Shown: positions 45,622 to 56,344 of the stretch, piece by piece
How positions within the stretch are numbered: the first letter of the stretch is position 1
Layout of the letters: each line of letters opens with the position of its first letter
NCBI RefSeq assembly: GCF_000471905.2
Contig: NW_006496667.1
Span: 1,964,226 to 2,028,225, forward strand
Reading direction: 5' to 3'
Length of the DNA: 64,000 nucleotides
From: Amborella trichopoda
Lineage: Eukaryota > Streptophyta > Magnoliopsida > Amborellales > Amborellaceae
Program-made: the position numbers and the translations under genes
The notes under the pieces: generated by a model
The model's input: the letters and a program-made list of their open reading frames with translations, nothing else
Told to the model about the DNA's origin: nothing
The model's database searches: none

Positions 45622-45835
45622 GCAGCGTCGGCTGTGTAAGAGGAAAACACAGCGCCGGCTATGTAAGAGGAAAACACAGCGCCGACTGTGTAAGAGGAAA
45701 ACACAGCGCTGGCTATGTAACATGAAAACACAGCGCCAGCTGTGTAAGAGGAAAATGCAGTGCCGGCTGTGTAAGAGAAGAGGAAGCACCAACTGTGTAA
45801 GGAAGATGTAGCGCCAGCTATGTTTGAGAGCCCAT
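45622..45835. repeat. 27-bp minisatellite with internal dyad, about 7 units
   Basis: AGCG recurs at 45,624, 45,651, 45,678, 45,705 and 45,732, then two to three looser copies. Each unit contains ACACAGC..GCTGTGT, an 18-bp dyad, with AAGAGGAAA between. The frame repeating RLCKRKTQR (45,617-45,811) exists only because 27 is a multiple of 3. Confidence 0.85.
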
Positions 45836-47349
45836 CGTCGTCTGTGAATTCAAGACCTAGCGCAAGCAGTGAGCCAACGTCTTCTATTAATGAGAGAAAA
45901 AAAGAGCAGCGCCGGGAGCATCTTGGTCAAACATACGGCCGCACCCATGTCAGGGCTGCCCCATATGTGTTAGAGCCATGTGTGATTGCGTCAGTCATAG
46001 TGAATCCCACCAACTATGGGAACTTAAGCCCTCCCACTTTCCTTTGACGACAAGTTCTCCTCATTCTACCTTATACTCTCTCTCTCTCTCCCTAGGGAGC
46101 TCACTGTCGCCCCTTGAAGACAGCCAACGGGTGAATCCCGAGAAAGCTAGAGAAAGCTGGTGAAGGAGATTGAAGACACTGTGAGAGTCAAGGTAAGTGG
46201 GTTTAGCCTCTATGCATCCATGGTTTGTGTAGAGATCAAATATTGAAATGGATAAAATGATAGAAGGGAAAATGTGAGGTATGAATGGGCTGACATGAGA
46301 TCAAAATTTCATGTTTGTGCTTCTAAATTCCAAGACTGATTTAACTATACAAACGATCTTGTTAATCATGGGAACTCATGCAATCGCTCATTGTGAGGCT
46401 TGCTAACATGGACAAGTTTCCACGCCCAAAGTGTACCTTCCATGAAATATTATGTGCTCTTTAAAAGCATGGTAACTTGAGAATAAACATTTCTAGAACT
46501 GTGACTGTTTTTGTATCATAGTGTTTAATAGCCAAATGGGGTCCAAATGAGACCAAATTGGTCTCGAATGAAAGGCATGTGTGTCTACTTTAAGTCTACG
46601 TTTTACGTCGTTATAGAATTTCGCATGGATATATGCCCTGAAATGTCAATGCACGACTCTACTCACAGTTGCTTCTAATTCCAGCAACTGTGGCCCTCTT
46701 TGGGCAATGCTATTGACCTAGCAAACGGTGTCTGAAAACCTTAAAATTACAACAATTAGAAAGGTCTGTGAATGTACTAAAAGTTTCATGTTTTGATGTT
46801 TTTGAAATTCCCCACGGATTTTGAGTTATGCCATGAATGTGTCGCTGTGCACTGTTGCAAGGAAACATTCCAGCAACTAATGCTCATCTCATACTGAGCT
46901 GTTGACCCATCAAATGGCACCCAAATTCTTTCATATCACTGTTTTTGTAAAGAGTTGTTTATTAGCTCCAAGTTTCATGTTTGAGGCATTCCTAAACTCC
47001 ACCTAAATCGGGAGCAACACCCTCGCAAAGAGGAGCATGTCACTGATACTTCTCACTACATCCATTTTATGACCATGCGGCGCTAAGTTCTCTTGATATA
47101 TGATAAATGTGAATGCCATATGATAAATTTCATGCAAATGCCATAAATATATGTGAATGATGTCATATGACTGCAATGTGTGAGAAAACGTGGTCACGAG
47201 CGCAATAGTGAAGAACTAAATTTATAATGAGTGCCAAATGCTACTGCGAAGACTTATGCCATGTGAACGCTTATGAAATAAATGTCTTTTGCTAGGTACT
47301 ATGATGTTATGATGAAATATGATTCTTCCGCTATGAGGTATTGAATTAG

Positions 47350-47605
47350 CCACTACACGGTGGGACACTTACCGGTAGTGGATATTGTTATGATACTGTG
47401 ATGAATGGCCACTGCTCATATGGATATTTGACACTACACGGTGGGAAACTCACCTGTAGTGGATATTGTTATGATATTATTACGAATGGCCACTTCTTAT
47501 ATTGATATTGATCACTACGCAGTGGGACACTCACCGATAGTGGTTACTACTATGCTATTGCTTGCTACGTGATGGAACACTCATCGATAGTAAGGAAAGT
47601 GATGC
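47350..47605. repeat. ~81-bp repeat, three to four units
   Basis: CACTACACGGTGGGA-type starts at 47,351, 47,432 and 47,513 are 81 bp apart. A shorter unit with CTACGTGATGGAACAC follows near 47,565. Such ACGGTGGGACACTCACC units are familiar from plant LTRs. Confidence 0.75.
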
Positions 47606-48578
47606 AGGCATATCCCTTAACCTGCATAATGATAGGAGCAGGTTAAGGGAAAGGATAGAGGGTCGCACCCTAGATTCATGAAATGATTGATTCCTTGCAA
47701 GGTAAGGGCCTATCGAATTCCCAATGCGTGCTGGGAACTATGTGAGTGTGTTGAGGGTATTACGAAGTGGATTACCCCACTTGTCATTACCTTCCCTCCT
47801 GTATGATAGTAGAGGTATTAAGCATTGGGATTGGCTTAGCCTGATGGGATAGGGCCTCTACTGCTGGAGTAGGTGATTTAGGGAGTTAGTGGGTAATGAT
47901 CGAATTTTTTAATAAGGAATGTTTAGGATTTCATTGATTGAATGTAAATGATTGCATTGCTTGAATGCTCATGATCGCGCTGATTTAGTGATGACTGCCG
48001 TGTAAATGATATGTTCATACTCGTTGTCTTGATCTAATATTCATATGTACTAAACTAGGATTTTATATTGATGGTTTGAACTGTTATCACACACAAATAG
48101 AATCACTATAGATGCAAACACTAGATCTACTTATTGGACTGTATAGCTCATTCCATCATTTCTCCTCTCCTTGTAGATTGACAGTGATTGGTGCAGAACT
48201 GCGCGAGTTCATGTTTTGCAGCTCGAAGATGATGCTAGTTTTCTCAAAGAAGGTGCTTAGATCTTGTTTGTGTCTTGGTTGTTTAGCCCTGGGTTTTTGT
48301 TCTTGGTGGATATGTGAAATTTTGTGCCTAGATGCCCCAAACTGAATGTAATATTTTGCAATATTTTTTTATTATGAATTTTGGTGTATGGGATTTTCTT
48401 TACTCATCTGCTAGTTGAGTATTGTTTTAGTTCTTTTTTCCATGGTTTGCTCGATTACCAAAAATAAAAGCATTGATTCCACTCCTTTTTTAGTGACAAA
48501 CGTTACGTTGGATCACGAATCCACGCTCGATTTCCCGTCGCCGTGTAAAGTACAGTGGTCGGTAGCGGGGCAGTGATA

Positions 48579-48930
48579 GAGCAACTTATCGCGAATGTGA
48601 TCGAGTCGGCATTCATAGTGGACCAGTAATAGCCTATCTGTTTGACCATGTTGTAGAGTTTAGGACCAGATTGGTGCATTCCACACACCCCATAGTGAAC
48701 CTCCTTAAGGACACGTTTCGCCTCTTCCTGATCGATGCCTCGGAGCAGCATGTCATTATAGGAATTCGATAACAGAGCATCGTCTTGGCACATGTATCTG
48801 TAGCCGATCTTCGGATCCTATTTTGTTCAATGGGATTATTGGGTAGTCGATTGTGCAGAAGGTACGCTTTGATGGGGGCACACCAATTAGTCAGTTGCTC
48901 CACTTTTGCACATGCTTTCTCTGAGGCCAT
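48579..48930 (-). pseudogene. E5 integrase N-terminal zinc-binding domain and linker
   Basis: LRGIDQEEAKRVLKEVHYGVCGMHQSGPKLYNMVKQIGYYWSTMNADSITFAISC (48,793-48,590) holds His-His and the first Cys of the HHCC zinc site; the second Cys pair is on the far side of the insertion. Upstream, a frame reading WCAPIKAYLLHNRLPNNPIEQNRI is the usual RNase H-integrase linker. It joins directly to RT block sequence at about 48,925, so the RT palm and RNase H modules have been deleted. Confidence 0.75.
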
Positions 48931-49240
48931 CCTTATCTGGTTGTAGCTAGAATAGTCATCCATAAAGGAGAAGGCTTGGCAGTTGGTGGTCGAGTCGATC
49001 AAGAGTTCTGTAAAGGGGAACGGGAAGTCGTCTTTTGGGCAGGTCGCGTTTAGATCGCGAAAGTCAATACAAACCCTGATCTGGCCATTCTTCTTTCTTA
49101 CGGGCATAATATTAGCCAGCCACTTTGGGTGTTTGACTTCTCGAATGAAGCATGCTGCTCTAGGTTTTTCCATCTCCGCTTCGATCTGAATTTCCAGGTC
49201 GGCCCTGAACCTCCACGACTTTTGCTAGACAGGCCTACAT
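48925..49240 (-). pseudogene. E5 reverse transcriptase N-terminal remnant
   Basis: EKPRAACFIREVKHPKWLANIMPVRKKNGQIRVCIDFRDLNATCPKDDFPFPF followed by FSFMDDYSSYNQIRMA are the fingers and first catalytic Asp region of Tat RT. The sequence then jumps into the integrase linker. The YxDD box is therefore missing. The open frame runs through the deletion junction, giving a misleading 179-residue ORF (49,173-48,634). Confidence 0.8.
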
Positions 49241-50400
49241 GCCGGGTCAATCCCCAACCTGTGGACCGCTATACACGGGTCAAGGCCGGGCATTTCCTCA
49301 TAATGACAGGCTAACACATCCTGGTTGGCCCTTAAGAACTATGTATACCCCTGTTTTTCTTCGAGGAACATGACGGCAAAGATGAAAGTGGGTCTTGGGT
49401 CGGTCTGGTCACCCAAGTTTATTTCCTCCAAGTTATCTGCAGCAACCTGCTTGCCATCTTCTAGGACTTACAAGGCTTCCTCTATTTTGTCATCATCAAG
49501 AGGCAACGAGTCCTCGATGAGAGGGTACATCTCTGGTGTTTCAGGCTTCGCGGACTCCTGCTCGGCTTGGCCAGTTTCTATCCTTGCCATGGGGCCCTGG
49601 GTGAACGACTCCACAAGATCAGATTCTTGAGGGGATGACAGCGATTCTTGTGACACCGTTACGTGGAGGACTTGCTCGGTAAGGAAAGGTGATGGTGGGA
49701 GGCTTAGTTGTCCTGGGTAACCGAGACCTTCCTTTTAATGATGTCAGGACGATGCGGCCAGGATTATGGCAAAGGGGTCATTCAGGCCCTGAATGCTAGA
49801 TAGGTCATAGTCCATTTTCTTCATAATCGGACGAGCCTCTGAGATATATAGGTCCTAGTTGGGATTAACCTCGGATTCTAGCAAAGGGTCACTTCGCAGG
49901 TTTGTTCAGATTGATGTCTCCGGAATTTTCGAGATGAACTCTATTAATGGAGTGGATGGAGATTTCGGAGGGCTCGCTCCCTCCATCTTGGCTTTTCCCT
50001 TTCTTATCGCCTCCGCTTGGTCTAGCGAACTCTGGCCTTGCTCCCCTGGCACAAGCATTAGGTCCCGCACCAAAAACTCATGCGTCTAAAAGGAACCTTC
50101 AGCGAGAGAGTGACCTAGGGAGGAAGGGCCACTCTCCGCCTCCTGGCAAGTGAGTCGAGTCTTTGACATGGAGGCTTGTAAGGTCAAAATCTTCTGAGAC
50201 TCCAGCATGTGGCAAGACTCGACGGTGGGTTTGACTTTGCTTCTTCCTTTTTCCAAAGCAGAAAAGGATAGGACCTTAGGAATTTGGAGGGTCTTGGCTG
50301 AACTGCGTTGATGTAGCTCAGAGGGTTAGGACGGGCGGTTGTTGTCCTCTTTGACATGTAGCGCGCTAGGTATCTATATAACTTTGGGCCGGTTCGTTTC
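49241..50400 (-). pseudogene. E5 protease-RT linker remnants
   Basis: An acidic frame at 49,656-49,468 (SLSSPQESDLVESFTQGPMARIETGQAEQESAKPETPEMYPLIEDSLPLDDD) and weaker pieces correspond to the E1 linker at 3,546-4,115. No enzyme motif is seen. 49,700-50,330 has no convincing frame. Confidence 0.5.
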
Positions 50401-50570
50401 TCTTAAGGAGGCCGGGATGGGTAAGATCATCCGATCGACATTTGGTTCTTTTTCAATTGTCCATGTCGTTTCATCCGATCGACATTTGGTTCTTTTTCAA
50501 TTGTCCATGTCATTTCTCTTAAGGAGGCCGGGATGCGTAAGATCATCCAATCGACATTTGGTTCTTTGAG
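50398..50570. repeat. Nested tandem duplication (44 bp inside 116 bp)
   Basis: CATCCGATCGACATTTGG occurs at 50,428 and 50,472 (44 bp apart) and with one change at 50,544. TCTTAAGGAGGCCGGGATG occurs at 50,401 and 50,517 (116 bp apart). An inner duplication appears to sit within a larger one. Neither length is a multiple of 3, so the frame shifts. Confidence 0.85.
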
Positions 50571-50599
50571 CAGGGGGACAGGGATATGCAGCACTTTCA

Positions 50600-51669
50600 T
50601 GCCTTCTTGGTAACTGAGGGAAGGGAGAGCAGCATGTTCCCCCACGTCACCTCGGCTTGGCTGCTCATCCGAGGGCACGGAGAGGTTCTTGTCAACAAGA
50701 GTCAAGGGAATTACTTTTCCACATCTCTTTTCTTCCTTGAAAATATGGTTAAGTGACCTCGTCTTGTCTTCCACATCTTCATGAGAGGTTAGAGCAGTTT
50801 CCCTCAGTTTCATTTTGGTTCGGCCTTTTGTAGGTAACATGGGCCCCTGAGGGCGTATTGGGTTTGCAAAGTAATACTTTACGTCTGCATAGTGCAATTA
50901 AGCAATTGGGAATGGCGTTTGTCAACATAAACTACGTGTTGTCTCCCATCCCGGCTATATTTGAAGTACTGATGAAGCGTGGATGAAACCACTCCATGGC
51001 CATGGAGCCAAGGGAAACCCAACATGATGTTATAAGAGGTATCCATGTGGATGGCATGGAATCAGGTGGTTGTATTCAAATCGCAGATTTTGAGCTTGAG
51101 CCAAATCGTTCCTGTTGGTTTTTCCCCAGATTTATTGATTCCTTGAACTATTAGGCTGGTGGGTTCGAGCTGGTCCATGATTAGTCCAATCTAGGAAAGG
51201 ACTCTTCGAGGCGCTAAGTTTACCAGAACCTGCCATTTAACATGATGTGGTTGACTTGATAGGCGTGAAGCTGGCCAGTCATAAAGAGGGGGCGGTTATG
51301 CGACTTGTTACCCACTTTTAAGTCATCATCTGAGAATGTGTTGAGTATGGTGGGGTCCACCTCAACTCGCTCCATCTCAGTTTCATACACCTCGAGACTA
51401 GATAGCGCTTTCACCAGAGCCATTCGGAGGTCATTGGACAACATGAGGGCATCATAGATTCTTAAGAGGTTAGGGAATTTCCTTATATGTCCGACCACAT
51501 CGTATTTAACTTTGTCAGCTTCGGGAAGGGATGTTCCCTTGTTATCCCTTGCCCTGAGAGGAATAGACAGTGCTGGGGTGGCTTTTGGTTGAGGAGGATC
51601 CGCTACGGCTGTCAAGGAAGCAACCGCTGCTATAACAAGCTCAAGTGGGAGGAGTTGACTGTCTTGCAT
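50600..51669 (-). pseudogene. E5 protease domain, active site destroyed
   Basis: The frame at 51,669-51,220 runs through LLRIYDALMLSNDLRMALVKALSSLEVYE to NHIMLNGRF. The active site should read LDGGS, so the catalytic Asp is Asn and the frame is lost at once. LVNLAPRRVLS follows in another frame. Near 51,050-50,950, SYNIMLGFPWLHGHGVVSSTLHQYFKYSRDGR matches the second conserved block. 50,897-50,427 continues with HYADVKYYFANP and SHEDVEDKTRSLNHIFKEEKRCGKVIPL, matching E3. Confidence 0.75.
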
Positions 51670-53638
51670 GATCGGAACAGGTGTAGCAGAAGTAAGATGG
51701 GGTGAAGACTGCGCAGGCGTGCACGTTTGGAAGGGGCAGTCGAGGTGTCAGCTTGAGATGTCGGTGCAGTTTTCGGACATTTGAGGGAAAAGGGTGGTCC
51801 GCCAAAGGAGATGGTTGGCTCTGAGTAGGGGATTGGCAGTGGCCCGGGGTATTTCAGGGTTTTGGATGGAGGGGGTTTCTGATCCAATCTTAGCCTCCTT
51901 CCCGACCGCAGTCACATCTGGTCCACATGAGTTGTTGTGCATCCTTGGTGGAATACCAACATGTGGCATGCTTCACGACTTGAGGGGCCGGCCTGATCAA
52001 ACCTTCTCAACGCCCTTCTCTGACCAGCACTAGGGGATTGCTGTCCTTTTTCTGCCATTGGTCTTAGTGCTTGAAGAAATTGGGGGCGTCATTTGGGTTC
52101 GTTGAGCTTAAGACGGCCTTGGGGTTGTGTCCTTAGTTTGCTCGCATTGGCCTTGGGGCCATGCCTCGTTCGTTTGCTCACGAAGGCCTTGGGGCTGCGG
52201 GTTGGAAGGGCGAGACGCCGAACTTCATGCCGTGGTGGCATAGCAGTGGACGACATGTTAGTTTCTAGCCCTTCTGCGTCTCCGACCGCTTGAACCTGTT
52301 CTATTGAGGTAGACCCTGTGGAGCGGCGGCCTCCACCCTTCATAGCAGGAGCAGCAATTCCATCCCTTTCTCTTGTTTGAGTCTCAAATTCCAAATAATT
52401 CTTCCCCAGAACTGAAAACAATTCCCATTTCCTTCTTGACAGGCTCACTCAACTGATGCGAGGGCAAAGCTGATCAGTTCGAGCAAAGTGTAGTGCCTGG
52501 GGAGGAGAGAGTTTGCAGGCTGCGATGGTGACCGAGGCACGCTTGAAGGAGGGCCAAGCCGACCGACCGTCACTAACGATGTCCTCCTATTTCACGCCCA
52601 TCGATGAGGGTTGTCTCGCACATGTAGAGAAGGATGACTGAAGTACCACGTAGCGAGCGACTCGAAAGAGGTTGATGGATCGGTGAGCGCTCGCGTTTCT
52701 TCATGGTTGGCAACATCTTTGGACCTACACGTGTGTGTGCCCTCCATGGTGGTGTTCAGGGCCCTTTTGGAGTGAGGGGTGGAATACTCGCGGTACCCGC
52801 TTATTTAGTTAGTGAGGGTTCAGGGCCTCGAACATGCGTGTGCATTTGTTTATGAGACTTTAGATCGTCTAGAAAGTCACATGTTTGTCGAGGCTCAGTT
52901 TTTGGGCTGCCCCAAGCAATAGGGTTAGCATGCATGGTGTTGCTAACTCTAGGAGCACTGGTGTTGCATCCGAGTCGAAAGAGACCCAAAACAGTTTGGG
53001 AAACTGGGGTGGGTTGCTGCCTGCCCCAACTCGTCAGAGTGACAGTTGGACCACCGGTAATGACGTATGTATAGGTGGGCGCAGCCATTAGATGGCCATG
53101 TAGACCGAAATAAAAGTGCCACCTTACAGTGTGTGCATGGGAGTTCCAACGCTGGCAACGCCCCTGTGAGACATGGGCAAGGTAACCTTTCAAATACCCG
53201 CAGAAGCGGTGGCCTTTTTGGGAACCACCAAGTGAGGAAGAGTAGTGGCATGAGGAACACGTTGAGGCATGGGACTGGCGGGCTAACAGCCAGTGACAGG
53301 GTGCTTGTGTGAAGGGGCGACTGTAGCACCACCCATGCAGTTGACACCACGGGATTTTCCCTTAGCACCTGAAGAGGAGGGGCAGAGAGCTTAAGAGCCC
53401 ATGTCCCTAGTTTAACTAGGCAGGACTAGGATAGGGGGGCCAGTCAAGTCGCTTGAGTAGGATGCGGGGGAGGCAAGACCAGATGGCCCGCTCTCCCTGG
53501 TTGAGGTCACAGATATGGGGAATTAGAACTTCCCAATCCGAAGAAAGGAGGGATAGTGGGATCTCATAACAACTTTTAATAGAGAAGAAGGAGAGGTTGG
53601 TACCTGAAAACAGTCCAACCCAATGATAGGGTGACATG
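51670..53638 (-). other. E5 gag-protease linker and leader, gag not found
   Basis: 51,970-51,700 resembles the E3 proline-rich linker (repeated PxxLKxPG). From 52,000 to 53,638 I see only short frames (e.g. 52,448-52,089, basic and proline-rich) and none of the gag blocks seen in E1, E3 and E4. Gag is probably deleted or too decayed to recognise. Confidence 0.5.
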
Positions 53639-53639
53639 T

Positions 53640-53656
53640 CCAAAGTGGAGTCCCCA
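53640..53656 (-). other. E5 primer-binding site (tRNA-Arg type)
   Basis: The minus strand reads TGGGGACTCCACTTTGG, 14 of 17 matching the expected tRNA-Arg complement, two bases from the LTR end ACCA. Confidence 0.7.
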
Positions 53657-53658
53657 GT

Positions 53659-55582
53659 TGGTCGGATAACCGCGGGGTCGCTCGGGCGCATATATGGGAA
53701 CGAGCACACGTGGGGCATGCGTGGATGCAGAGCAGCTTTTGTGAGCGAATAGGCACCAACAATGAGAGAGATTTTTTACAGCGAGCGGGTGCTTTGGGAC
53801 ACTCGCCCCACCATTTGGGGTTCGAGGGACATGCCTGGGTGGATCTTAGAACAATGAAGAAGCCATCTAGTTGTGTGTCAGCGTGGTTTGGAGAAGGACT
53901 CTCTTCAGGCTTGCAACCTCTCAACTCTCTCTATGTCCCTTAGGACCGGTATGGGACCCGACTGTCCCTCCTTGGGACTACTCTCATGAGGGAGCTGGCT
54001 AGTCAATGAAAGGGTACGAGGGGACCCACGGAATGGTGCCCGCTGGTTTGCTAGTGATCGCATGTCTGTTGTAGGCGTAGGTTGCTGTGTAGGACAAACA
54101 ATGTGTCACGTAAGGGAGAGAGAGAAAGATTGGGGCATGACCCGGTTTAGGAGAGGAAGATGGGTCTGCGCACTCGAAGGTATCTACAGACCCATTCACT
54201 CAGGTGTATTTTCTCTCACTGAAAGTTTTCTCTCTCTCCTCAGCATGATTAGGGACCCAGAAGAACATGACCAGACGAACAAGCATAATGCCTCTGTTTT
54301 GTAATGGGCCTTTGCCTTTAAAAGTTGGGTGGTCGTTTACAAGTGAGCTAAGCTTGCATATATAGAGGATTCACAAAACAAGGGTGATTTAAAAAAAAAA
54401 AAGCTTAATTACAATTGAAGAAATTAAAAGTAAATTCTGAAATTAGGCACAATGACCAAAATGTCCCTGAGATCTTTTCTGTTAATGACGAAGCTGCCCC
54501 TGCACACAGCTTGTTTTGCCATGGCCAAACCTTGGAAGCTTTTTCTACAACTTGAGACAATGGTTCAGTTGATTTGTATGCATATTTTCAATGTCCTCGT
54601 GATTTTGAGCATTTTAATGCCCTTTAATCATATTGGGGTAGCCTTTTTCCAACGGGGTGGAAGTCCGGCCAGATTTGTGAACTTTGTTTGCCATTATGAT
54701 TCAACTTGAGATGTTCTTGCTCCTGGCTTTCCTTGCAAACGAGAGAGGAGACAGTCGCAGTAATTTTACATCATGTTTGTACTGATTTGGTTCTGGTTTG
54801 CATTTTTTCCTAATTTGGGAGGTCGCCAGAAAGAGGAATTTCGGCAACGGAGCCTACTTACTTCTTTTGTGACTTGGGGACTTACATCAATCGGACCTTT
54901 GATTAAATGCAAGGGTTATACCAGTTTGCAACTCTTTGCGAGGTACTTGCGTTGAACTCGTCCTCGTGGCGATCCGATGTCGAGCTATGCTTCCCTAAAT
55001 AGAGGCTTCTTCTTCTTAAACTCTGGTTTTTTCGGTTTTGATGGCACCTTCTTTCCAAGAGAACTTGAACTCTAGGTCGTGCCACAATGCATGCCTTAGG
55101 TCTAAATGATGAGGTTGGCGTGATCTAAAACATATCTGAATTTGGGTCTGTCCTGGTTTCAGCGGAAGGCGCCATGGGTCCTTGAATCTTCTCCTGAAAC
55201 ATGATGTCGTAGTCTCCATGGTTGGGGACTGGTTTGGTGAAGTTGCACCGCGCTAGTGTAAAACTCAGTTGTTGCTTGGTTGCATCAGCGTAGACCCCTT
55301 TTGGGTGGTCCAATTGTGCCCAAATTTGGTCCCCAAGGGTTTTTTGACATTCTGAATACAATGGCGGTGGTGTGGTATAGTTTTGTAGCTTCTAACATAG
55401 GGCTACAGTTATAACGCCCTTCCTTGGTGCGATTGCACCGTACCCAGGTTGTATGTCTGAGGCTTTATTTTATGGCACAACTTTGGCCCACCAATGTCTT
55501 ATGTAGCTGCAGGACCAGGCTGTTGTCAGCTCTCACCTTATTCACTTGGGTAGTGTAAGTACGTCAAACATAACGTACAACA
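53659..55582 (-). repeat. E5 5' LTR (1.92 kb)
   Basis: The minus strand starts TGTTGTACG at 55,582 and ends ACCA at 53,659 beside the primer site. It is homologous to 40,075-41,757 (direct) and 38,205-40,070 (inverted). TATA lies at 54,357-54,364. Unlike E1-E3, it has no hairpin array, which accounts for most of its shorter length. Confidence 0.75.
54357..54364 (-). promoter_or_regulatory. E5 5' LTR TATA box
   Basis: The minus strand reads TATATATG within CCTCTATATATGCAAGC, the equivalent of the E4 TATA context. Confidence 0.55.
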
Positions 55583-55689
55583 GTACTAGCTACTACGGAA
55601 TGAACGTGCAATTAAAGAAAGAGAGCTAATACCCTCTTATCATTCTTCCAACTCACTGTATTGAACTTTACTTCCAACAAGTATAGATG

Positions 55690-56300
55690 TAATAAGAGCA
55701 AACTATCTCCACTGACATGTGAGTATTCCTGTGACCAGGGAGGTTAACATCACAAAGATGCCTAACCGCCAGCATGTAAGCGGCGTGTGGCGACCTGGGC
55801 AGATTAGTATCGCGAGGATTCCTAACCACCGATTGGTGGGCATTCCTATAGCTAGGCAGGTTAGTATCACAAAGATGCCTAACCATCGGCATGTGAGCAG
55901 CATACGGCGACTTGAGTAGATTAGTATCAGGAGGAGTCCTAGTCTATGAATAATGTTAAGGCCAGGTAGGTTATCATCACGAAGATGCCTAATCATCGGA
56001 ATGTGAGCAACAAATGGCGACTTGGGCAGATTAGAATCGCGAGGATTCCTAACCGTCAGTCGGTGAATATTTCTGGGGACAGGCAGGTTAGCTTCATGAA
56101 GATGCCTAACCGGCATGTGAGCACCATACGGTGACATGGGCAGATTAGTATCACGAGGATTCCTAACTACTAGTCAGTGGGTATTTCTAGGGCTAGACAC
56201 ATTAGCATCACGAAGATGCCGAACCGTCGACATGTGAGTAGCATACGACAACCTAGGCAGATTAGTATCATGAGGATTCGTAACTGCCAGTCGAAGACCA
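55690..56300. repeat. ~118-bp dimeric minisatellite, about 5 copies
   Basis: Each ~118-bp unit contains two related ~59-bp halves, one with GGTTAnnATCACnAAGATGCCTAACC and one with CAGATTAGTATCGCGAGGATTCCTAACC. First halves fall near 55,739, 55,858, 55,968, 56,086 and 56,200. ORFs across it on both strands translate the repeat only. Confidence 0.85.
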
Positions 56301-56344
56301 GTATGAACAACCGATTGTGGGATCCGTATGATGAAAGGTAGGAA

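Larger units (their letters stand above)
45543..48578. mobile_element. 3.0-kb insertion in E5 integrase, probably a solo LTR
   Basis: The insert starts TGTAAGGGCC and ends GTGATA (TA possibly from CA). GAGCA is present on both sides (45,538-45,542 and 48,579-48,583), a candidate 5-bp target duplication. The two sides rejoin the integrase HHCC domain at its CxxC. Inside are a 27-bp array near the start, a CT run at 46,078-46,092, ~81-bp repeats at 47,350-47,600 and AATAAAAGC near 48,463. No coding domain is found over 3 kb, which fits a solo LTR better than a full element. Orientation is uncertain; the AATAAA favours plus. Confidence 0.6.
40071..55582 (-). mobile_element. E5: Tat-lineage LTR retrotransposon, nearly end to end but decayed
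   Basis: Minus-strand order is 5' LTR (53,659-55,582), tRNA-Arg-type primer site, leader, protease, RT remnant, integrase (split by a 3.0-kb insertion), tandem-array 3' UTR (41,758-44,590) and 3' LTR (about 40,075-41,757, lacking its last ~270 bp). Gag is not found, and the RT palm and both RNase H modules are deleted. The LTRs differ at roughly a quarter of positions by eye, so the insertion is old if they are a true pair. E4 abuts the cut 3' LTR, suggesting E4 inserted into it. Confidence 0.7.

Noticed and set aside
45617-45811. ORF repeating RLCKRKTQR
   Set aside because: It merely reads through 27-bp repeats; the opposite strand is open too.
54903-55361. Minus-strand ORFs in the E5 LTR U3
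   Set aside because: Present as broken, non-homologous frames in the other LTR copy, so not conserved coding sequence.
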